Below are positions 60,130-64,000 of a DNA stretch of 64,000 nucleotides, piece by piece. Position numbers and translations under genes: made by a program. The notes under the pieces were generated by a model. It searched no databases. It saw only the letters and a list, made by a program, of their open reading frames with translations, and was not told the origin of the DNA. Source of the DNA: Sycobia sp. Sy_11 (Eukaryota > Arthropoda > Insecta > Hymenoptera > Epichrysomallidae); contig JACCIC010000165.1 of assembly GCA_018907035.1 (NCBI GenBank), forward strand, positions 806,001 through 870,000. The letters are read 5' to 3'. Each line of letters begins with the position of its first letter. The first letter of the stretch is position 1.

Positions 60130-61059
60130 ATGAATTTAGAAGTTGTAATTCTTAAAGAAAAACTTACATTCCTTATTAGATGCAAGAAATCAAATATATT
60201 TCCGGTACACATTAATAATAGATTTCATGATGAATATTTTTTGCAGGTTTATAGTAATAATGTTTGTTATGATCTAAAGAAGAATATTTTCTTTTTCAAA
60301 AATAAATTACTTAATTTAGAAATTAGAGATTTACATATTCAGATTCATTCCTTAAATAGATATTTATTAAAGATTAAACATTATTTATATCAAAATATAG
60401 AAAGAAATGAATTACATGAATTTTTTCTTGGTCAAAGCAAACATTTTATTAAGACAAAATATATTAATAGACAAACATTAAAAAGGAAATTTGAATGTTT
60501 AAGAAATAAAAAACAATTTCAAAGCTATCAATTTAACAATGCAAACAATAAAAATTGGTTTAAGAATCTAACTGACAAGGAGATACCAAATGAAGTAATA
60601 AACATCATGTCTAAAGGTGCCAAACATGGAATATTATATTGTAAAAATAATCTCCCGATCAAAGAAATCATCGCGGAGGTTGAAAGTAATCTTTTTTGTT
60701 TAAATGATGAAGTAAAAAAGGAATGTAGGGCATCTTTGGTTAATGTCATTAGTAATTTTAAAAGAGAAAATAAATTTGATAATTTTTTAAATAGTAATTT
60801 TATACATAATTTAATTACCGCGAAGAATTTTTTGAAAAATAACCCTAATATAATCTTCCAAAAGGCCGACAAAGGTAATGTAACTGTAGCTTCCAATAAA
60901 ATTGATTACATAAATTGTATAAATAATATATTAAATGATGATAGTACTTATTTGAAGATTGGTAATCCACATATCATTAAGCTGCAAAATAATTTGAAAG
61001 AATTATTAAATAATTGGAAAAGAAATGAATATATAAATGATACTACATATAAGATTTAA
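60130..61059 (+). CDS. PLE N-terminal domain, right copy
   Basis: 309 codons starting MNLEVVILKEKLTFLIRCKK, an ATG about 120 bp after the pLTR end. It carries the KADKGNVTVASNK block (about residue 246), part of the N-terminal PLE RT region. The frame closes with TAA at 61057-61059; the following RT text (DLKCENGTVAKCYGLPKIHK) is one base out of frame. No standard slippery heptamer sits in the needed frame, so a simple 1-nt indel is more likely than programmed frameshifting. It is AT-rich in codon use, with Asn and Lys very frequent. Confidence 0.85.
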   Translation: MNLEVVILKEKLTFLIRCKKSNIFPVHINNRFHDEYFLQVYSNNVCYDLKKNIFFFKNKLLNLEIRDLHIQIHSLNRYLLKIKHYLYQNIERNELHEFFLGQSKHFIKTKYINRQTLKRKFECLRNKKQFQSYQFNNANNKNWFKNLTDKEIPNEVINIMSKGAKHGILYCKNNLPIKEIIAEVESNLFCLNDEVKKECRASLVNVISNFKRENKFDNFLNSNFIHNLITAKNFLKNNPNIIFQKADKGNVTVASNKIDYINCINNILNDDSTYLKIGNPHIIKLQNNLKELLNNWKRNEYINDTTYKI

Positions 61060-61178
61060 AATGTGAAAATGGAACTGTAGCAAAATGTTATGGGCTTCCC
61101 AAGATTCATAAAGAAAATCTGACATTTAGAATAATAATATCTTCCATAGGTTTCCCAACTTATAATATTGCTAGATTT

Positions 61179-62507
61179 TTGTCTAATATATTGGTTAAGA
61201 TAGTTGGAAGAACTAGTTCTTACATTAAGGATAGTTGGTGTTTTTACAATGAAATGAAAGATATTGTTATTCCGAAAAACTACAAGATGATTTCATTGGA
61301 TGTAGTATCTTTGTTTACAAATGTACCTTTAGAGTTGTTAAATGATATTATACAGGAAAAGTGGAATGAAATTAATTTGCATACAAAATTGACAATGAAT
61401 GAATTTATTAAAGCAATTAATTTGGTTTTTAATAACACAATTTTTTCATTTGATAATAAATTTTATGAACAAAAATATGGATGTCCAATGGGGTCGCCTT
61501 TGTCACCGGTTATAGCTAATTTAGTTATGGAAAAGTTGGAAAGTATAGCCTTGTCAAAATTGCTTTTTGAACCAATGATATTTAAGAGATATGTTGATGA
61601 TATCTTTACAATTGTTCCAGAAGTTTTTGTGGATGAAATGGTGGATGTTTTCAATTCTGTACATGACAGAATTAAATTTACAAGGGAGGTTGAAGTAAAT
61701 AGTCAGTTAAGTTTTTTGGACATTAATGTAATTAGATGTAGTAATAATAAGGTAAAACTTAATTGGTACAGAAAGCCTACTTGGTCAGGTAGGTTTTTAG
61801 ATTTTAATTCACACCACCAATTCGGAAAAAAAATTGGAGCATTGAAAGGTGTCATTGACAGAGCAATTAAATTGTCACATAAAGATTTTAGACAAAATAA
61901 TTTACAGATAGTAAGAGAAACTTTTATTAATAATGGCTATCCAATTCAATTTATTAATAGATTGATTGCTGAGAGATTGTTTGACATTTATAATACCGAA
62001 AATAGACATAGTGCAGGAATTGATTTTAACGGAGGCAAAATTATTGTCTTACCATATGTTCAAGGATTATCTGAAAGAATAAAAAGAAATTTTCGGAAAT
62101 ATAACATTCAAATTTTCTTTAAAAATCGCAATAATTTAAGTAGATTGTTTAATAATTGCAAAGATAAGGATGATTTATGCTTAAAGTCAGGAGTTGTTTA
62201 CAAGATTAATTGCATGGATTGTGATAAATACTATATTGGACAAACAGGTATATATTTAAAAAAGAGAATTTATGAGCATAAATATAGTTTACGTAGCTCA
62301 CATATTACTTCTGGTTTAAAAGAGCATTCTTTAAAGTTTTTACATTCTTTTGATTTTGTGAATGTGGATATTTTGGAACATGGTATTAATAATAAGTATA
62401 AACGGGAGAGTCTTGAAAGTATTCACATTTCCAAGAATCGAAATAATGTGAATTTAATGTTAGAGTCTGGTAGATTGGACAGTGTTTATCATTCCTTATT
62501 CAATTGA
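61179..62507 (+). CDS. PLE reverse transcriptase plus GIY-YIG endonuclease, right copy
   Basis: Same 442-codon protein as 56806-58134: RT motif with Asp41, YGCPMGSP loop, YVDD at 138-141, thumb, then GIY-YIG endonuclease from residue 338 with CxxC, YYIGQT, KRIYEH and Glu413. The length of the C-terminal nuclease is usual for Penelope. The reading frame in fact opens about 120 bp upstream of the ATG. The 3' end is followed within about 100 bp by the hammerhead of the 3' pLTR. All catalytic residues are present; only the frameshift to the N-terminal part prevents a full product. Confidence 0.92.
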   Translation: MSNILVKIVGRTSSYIKDSWCFYNEMKDIVIPKNYKMISLDVVSLFTNVPLELLNDIIQEKWNEINLHTKLTMNEFIKAINLVFNNTIFSFDNKFYEQKYGCPMGSPLSPVIANLVMEKLESIALSKLLFEPMIFKRYVDDIFTIVPEVFVDEMVDVFNSVHDRIKFTREVEVNSQLSFLDINVIRCSNNKVKLNWYRKPTWSGRFLDFNSHHQFGKKIGALKGVIDRAIKLSHKDFRQNNLQIVRETFINNGYPIQFINRLIAERLFDIYNTENRHSAGIDFNGGKIIVLPYVQGLSERIKRNFRKYNIQIFFKNRNNLSRLFNNCKDKDDLCLKSGVVYKINCMDCDKYYIGQTGIYLKKRIYEHKYSLRSSHITSGLKEHSLKFLHSFDFVNVDILEHGINNKYKRESLESIHISKNRNNVNLMLESGRLDSVYHSLFN

Positions 62508-62608
62508 TTGGTTTTGGACAATTTGTGTAGAGGGGGAATTTATATTTAATTTACGAAATTTGGTGGTGGGGATGGGTATATATAGATTAGAATATAAGGT
62601 TTAGATTA

Positions 62609-62648
62609 GTCCCTGATGAGGAGCCGTAGCGAGCTCGAAACGTTGGAC
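62609..62648 (+). ncRNA. Type I hammerhead ribozyme, intact core (right outer pLTR)
   Basis: GTCC (62609-62612), CTGATGA (62613-62619), helix II with GAGC/GCTC and one extra G, GAA, ACGT, T62644 (cleavage after it), GGAC (62645-62648). All invariant core bases are present. Helix III can form only two pairs in one molecule, so activity may depend on dimers, as known for other minimal hammerheads. Confidence 0.9.
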
Positions 62649-62662
62649 AAGTCTTCAATTAG

Positions 62663-62734
62663 GTAAGGGTGTTGGGGACAGTCAGACTGCACTTTACTAA
62701 CAAAGAATTTTTTCAGCTAATATTTTATTTTCAG
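62663..62734 (+). other. Intron-like segment of the right outer pLTR (72 nt)
   Basis: AG|GTAAGG, TTTACTAAC, TTTTATTTTCAG|AT. A nearer CAG at 62716 is an alternative acceptor (54 nt). Confidence 0.6.
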
Positions 62735-62986
62735 ATTAGTCTACGGGGGTGAATGTAAACAAGGACAATCTGGCTGTCATTATAATTTTAATTTAATTTT
62801 TAATTTAATTTTTATTTTTAATTTTTATGTTTTTATTTTATTTTATTATTTTTTATTTTTATTTCTTATTTTTTATTTTTTATTATTATTTTTATTTTTT
62901 TATTTTATTTTTATTATTTTTATTTTATTTTATTTTTGGATGGAATTGATTGGACTGTAAGACCAATAAAAAAATATTTATTAATT

Positions 62987-63050
62987 TAAGATATTCCAAA
63001 TTTTACACCTTCTGAAAGGATATTCGCAACTTCATTGGGATGGTAATATT
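62987..63050 (-). pseudogene. Remainder of the old PLE beyond the palindrome
   Basis: Minus-strand translation NEVANILSEGVKFGI continues into GILYLNNNFPIREVIAEV on the far side (56235-56170) once one copy of the 14-bp duplication is removed. Confidence 0.75.
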
Positions 63051-63399
63051 TGTTAAAGTTTTAGAGCAATTTTGATTATTATTGTAATAATAAATAATAA
63101 GTATTATTTGTGTGAGAGTTTTTTCTGTTTATCGAATGAATTTGAAAATTAATACTAAACTGTTGACATTAAAAAATTTTTTGTTTTTGAATTTTGATTC
63201 TCTTATATGTAAATGAATAGTAATGGAATGAATAGTTTAATAAATATATGGTATTAATGGATTGAATACTATGAAAGTATTTAAATATTCATTATATTAC
63301 TTTTAGTTTTTATACTGTTCTTAAAATTATTTTTAATGATGAATTGTACAGAATAATTTAATCCAAATTTCATAAAAATATTTCTAAAAACTTGAGCTA

Positions 63400-63407
<8 letters not shown>
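63051..63407. other. AT-rich DNA, nothing recognised
   Basis: About 360 bp without a gene. Confidence 0.5.

Positions 63408-63448
<41 letters not shown>
63408..63448. repeat. (AT)n microsatellite
   Basis: About 20 AT units; a mariner is inserted at its right end, which offers many TA targets. Confidence 0.95.
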
Positions 63449-63452
<4 letters not shown>

Positions 63453-64000
63453 GTTGTCAAAGATCTTCCTAATTTGTCTTATGAATTTCGCGGCTTATAC
63501 AAAGCGCTACAGAGCTCGTATCTGGCAATACTATACATCATTTGAAAGGTAATGACATAACGTACAAAACGACGCTATGCATAATTAGTTTGGATATTGC
63601 GTTCAAAAGTTATAGACGTGTAAATATTAGTTAGATCACTAACGCCGAAATTCGCGCTATTTTAAAGTTTGCCTTCGTCAAAGGCAAATCCGTTAGAGAA
63701 ACATTCCGTGAGATTAATGGTGTATTGGTGGATGACACGCTATCACTTCGAACCGCAGAGGAATGTTTTCGACGATTCAGAGCCGGTGAAAACGACACCA
63801 TGGATAAGCCAGCCGGCGGAAAATCTGTGACGACGAATACCGATCAAATCATGGAATTTATCCAGTTAGACCGGCATGTGGCATCTCGTGACATCGCCCA
63901 GGAGATGAAAGTTAGTCACCAGGCCATTTGAAACCATCTGCAGAAGGCTGGATACAATAAAAAGCTTGATGCTTGGGTGCCGAATGATTTGACGCAAAAA
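63449..64000 (+). pseudogene. Mariner transposase, 5' part, cut by the window end
   Basis: 5' terminus TTAGGTTGTCAAAGATCTTC after TA. The coding frame begins near 63631 with TNAEIRAILKFAFVKGKSVR, but the usual ATG reads ATC. Then VDDTLSLRTAEECFRRFRAG (helix-turn-helix region), MDKPAGGKSVTTNTDQIMEF, DIAQEMKVSHQAI, an in-frame TGA at 63929, then NHLQKAGYNKKLDAWVPNDL TQK to the edge. Same family as 47179-48160, which preserves the catalytic part. Damaged start and a stop suggest it is inactive. Confidence 0.88.

Larger units (their letters stand above)
56236..62986. mobile_element. Head-to-head palindromic full-length PLE, 6.75 kb, with 14-bp target duplication
   Basis: Two full PLE copies (pLTR, RT/endonuclease coding region, pLTR) in inverse orientation around 59656.5, with coding regions pointing outward. 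Coordinates of all four ORFs mirror exactly (sums of 119313). The paired ORFs are identical at protein level, and the inner A/T-rich tracts mirror without slippage; the outermost pLTRs differ by length in the A/T tract and a few substitutions. A 76-bp spacer (59619-59694) is unpaired. The whole block lies between TAAGATATTCCAAA at 56222-56235 and the same 14 bp at 62987-63000, and the flanks are the two halves of an older PLE. So it behaves as one insertion. Confidence 0.9.

Noticed and set aside
61057..61065. Programmed -1 frameshift site
   Set aside because: ATTTAAAAT looks A/T-slippery, but no X-XXY-YYZ heptamer lies in the frame of the upstream ORF.

Overview
The window looks like repeat-rich, AT-rich chromosomal DNA from an arthropod, most likely an insect. 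The reasons are R1-clade-like LINEs, several Tc1/mariner relics, Ty3/gypsy pieces, Helitron-like elements, Penelope-like elements (PLEs) and one exon matching the insect splicing factor Caper (RBM39). No bacterial, plasmid or CRISPR features were seen. Almost all coding signal belongs to mobile elements; the Caper exon is the only convincing host coding sequence.

Layout. 1-3660: two truncated R1-like LINEs in direct orientation on the minus strand. 3661-25400: mostly AT-rich DNA without genes, containing a 516-bp palindromic PLE derivative (9261-9776), a small PLE remnant (12933-13122), two large fold-back structures (19085-20625 and 22015-24420), a 31-bp-stem hairpin (21083-21165) and short tandem repeats. 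25824-28791: two mariner pseudogenes with TIRs and TA duplications. 29498-35113: a cluster of Helitron-like non-autonomous elements in both orientations carrying a 60-bp minisatellite, with a PLE inserted in one. 35519-37121: a palindromic PLE derivative nested inside another. 37771-40150: a 3'-truncated Ty3/gypsy element. 42059-44567: an LTR element whose gag start is fused to its integrase. 45060-48160: two mariner relics. 48727-50225: a decayed PLE holding a solo LTR. 50316-50523: the Caper exon. 53880-54385: a decayed LINE ORF1. 54740-63050: an old PLE interrupted by a 433-bp insertion and by a 6.75-kb head-to-head palindromic PLE. 63449-64000: the start of another mariner.

The most striking system is the PLE family. 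Its pseudo-LTRs contain a type I hammerhead ribozyme with a minimal helix III, followed directly by what looks like a 70-72-nt intron (GTAAGG donor, TACTAAC branch site, TTTTCAG acceptor). Four separate insertions of this family are inverted repeats rather than simple tandem-pLTR copies, and each is bounded by a direct duplication of about 12-16 bp. This suggests that the palindromes are integrated as units. The largest (56236-62986) holds two inverted copies of the same frameshifted RT plus GIY-YIG coding region, identical at protein level and identical even in the slip-prone A/T tracts near the centre. Either a fold-back or template-switch copying event during retrotransposition, or an assembly artefact, has to explain it.
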